A stretch of 7,575 nt of DNA, taken from positions 1 to 7,575 of the forward strand of contig DPHD01000041.1 in assembly GCA_003523085.1 (NCBI GenBank), read 5' to 3'. Position 1 is the stretch's first letter, and every line of letters starts with the position of its first letter. Made by a program: the position numbers and the translations under genes. This document shows positions 7,387-7,575 of the stretch, one piece after another. The stretch is from Oceanospirillaceae bacterium. Lineage in GTDB: Bacteria; Pseudomonadota; Gammaproteobacteria; Pseudomonadales; Balneatricaceae. Below the pieces are notes generated by a model. That model ran no database searches and was not told the DNA's origin. It worked only from the letters and a program-made list of their open reading frames with translations.

Positions 7387-7425
7387 GGCTGGATGCTTCT
7401 GTTGAAAGGCGCATCCGGCCTTTTT
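7387..7425 (+). terminator. Rho-independent terminator or attenuator between the imelysin gene and the last gene
   Basis: GGCTGGATGC (7387-7396) pairs with GCATCCGGCC (7411-7420) over 10 bp with one G-T wobble and a 14-nt loop, directly followed by TTTTT (7421-7425). An alternative, overlapping 6-bp stem is AAAGGC (7405-7410) with GCCTTT (7418-7423). The hairpin ends only 3 nt before the ATG at 7429, so it may act as a partial terminator or attenuator in an operon rather than as a simple gene end. Confidence 0.75.
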
Positions 7426-7428
7426 GTT

Positions 7429-7575
7429 ATGAAAAAACAGTTTATAAAAACGCAGATTCTGCTGCTCGCAATCTGCATTAACCCAGCCACCATGGCCCAG
7501 GTAATACCGCCAACCAAGCACTTTAAAACTGCACAAGTCGGCGAAGAGTATCCCGCAGGTACAGCAACGATCAAC
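7429..7575 (+). CDS. Start of an exported protein, possibly a di-heme oxidoreductase (COG3488); 3'-truncated by the window edge
   Basis: Forty-nine codons are visible with no stop before the edge. The N-terminus is a typical Sec signal peptide: basic MKKQFIKTQ, hydrophobic ILLLAICI, and a likely cleavage site near ATMA-Q (about residue 23). The mature start contains GEEYPAGTATIN. This resembles the opening Glu-x-x-(Gly/Ala)-Gly-x-x-Thr-(Val/Ile) pattern that I remember from di-heme oxidoreductases (COG3488, 'thiol oxidoreductase'), which are commonly encoded just after an imelysin gene. No heme-binding CxxCH is visible yet, so this is an inference from context and a short match. The start is uncertain: an in-frame ATG at 7393 has a possible AAGG site (7379-7382) at 10-nt spacing, whereas ATG 7429 has none because the terminator hairpin ends 3 nt upstream. 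I prefer 7429 because only it gives a normal signal peptide. Confidence 0.55.
   Translation, partial: MKKQFIKTQILLLAICINPATMAQVIPPTKHFKTAQVGEEYPAGTATIN

Noticed and set aside
7391..7423. H-type pseudoknot formed by the two interleaved stems
   Set aside because: Only 1 nt (7417) would have to span a 6-bp stem, which is sterically unlikely. The stems are better read as alternatives, with the 10-bp hairpin dominant.
7354..7574. Two short minus-strand open frames at the right edge
   Set aside because: Both run antisense to the signal-peptide-encoding plus-strand gene and to the terminator hairpin, show no recognisable domain, and overlap each other.

Overview
The window looks like part of a gammaproteobacterial chromosome, probably from a marine or other aquatic species. 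This rests on how closely the MnmE, PhoB and Pit/DUF47 proteins resemble gammaproteobacterial versions that I remember, and on balanced base composition; I cannot name the genus. All genes are on the + strand and tightly packed, with no gene-free stretch over 300 bases and no sign of insertion sequences, phage, CRISPR or tRNA/rRNA genes.

Layout. (1) Positions 1-1311 hold the 3' part of mnmE, the tRNA-modifying GTPase; only about 15 N-terminal residues are outside the window. (2) Only 6 nt later the two-component pair phoB (1318-2031) and phoR (2033-3814) begins. The two genes are separated by 1 nt and are almost certainly translationally coupled. The kinase has a large extracytoplasmic sensor region plus HAMP and PAS domains, unlike the short E. 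coli PhoR. (3) After a 97-nt gap with a consensus -10 box embedded in a perfect inverted repeat come a DUF47/PhoU-like protein (3912-4586) and a Pit-type phosphate permease (4617-5891), closed by a strong rho-independent terminator (5908-5943). (4) After a 170-nt intergenic region with a good Fur-box match over a sigma70-like promoter comes an imelysin-family (M75) lipoprotein (6062-7351). It is followed by a GC-rich terminator-like hairpin (7387-7425) and the first codons of an exported protein cut by the window edge. That protein's start resembles the di-heme oxidoreductase (COG3488) often encoded next to imelysins.

How it fits together. The centre of the window is a phosphate module: PhoR senses phosphate status and phosphorylates PhoB, while DUF47 and Pit form a low-affinity phosphate (metal-phosphate) uptake pair. 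The right end is a separate, iron-controlled envelope module with its own promoter and terminators. I find no wholly new system. The points most worth checking are the hairpin touching the start of the last gene, the palindrome over the DUF47-pit -10 box, the long-sensor PhoR, and the mnmE-phoB junction.
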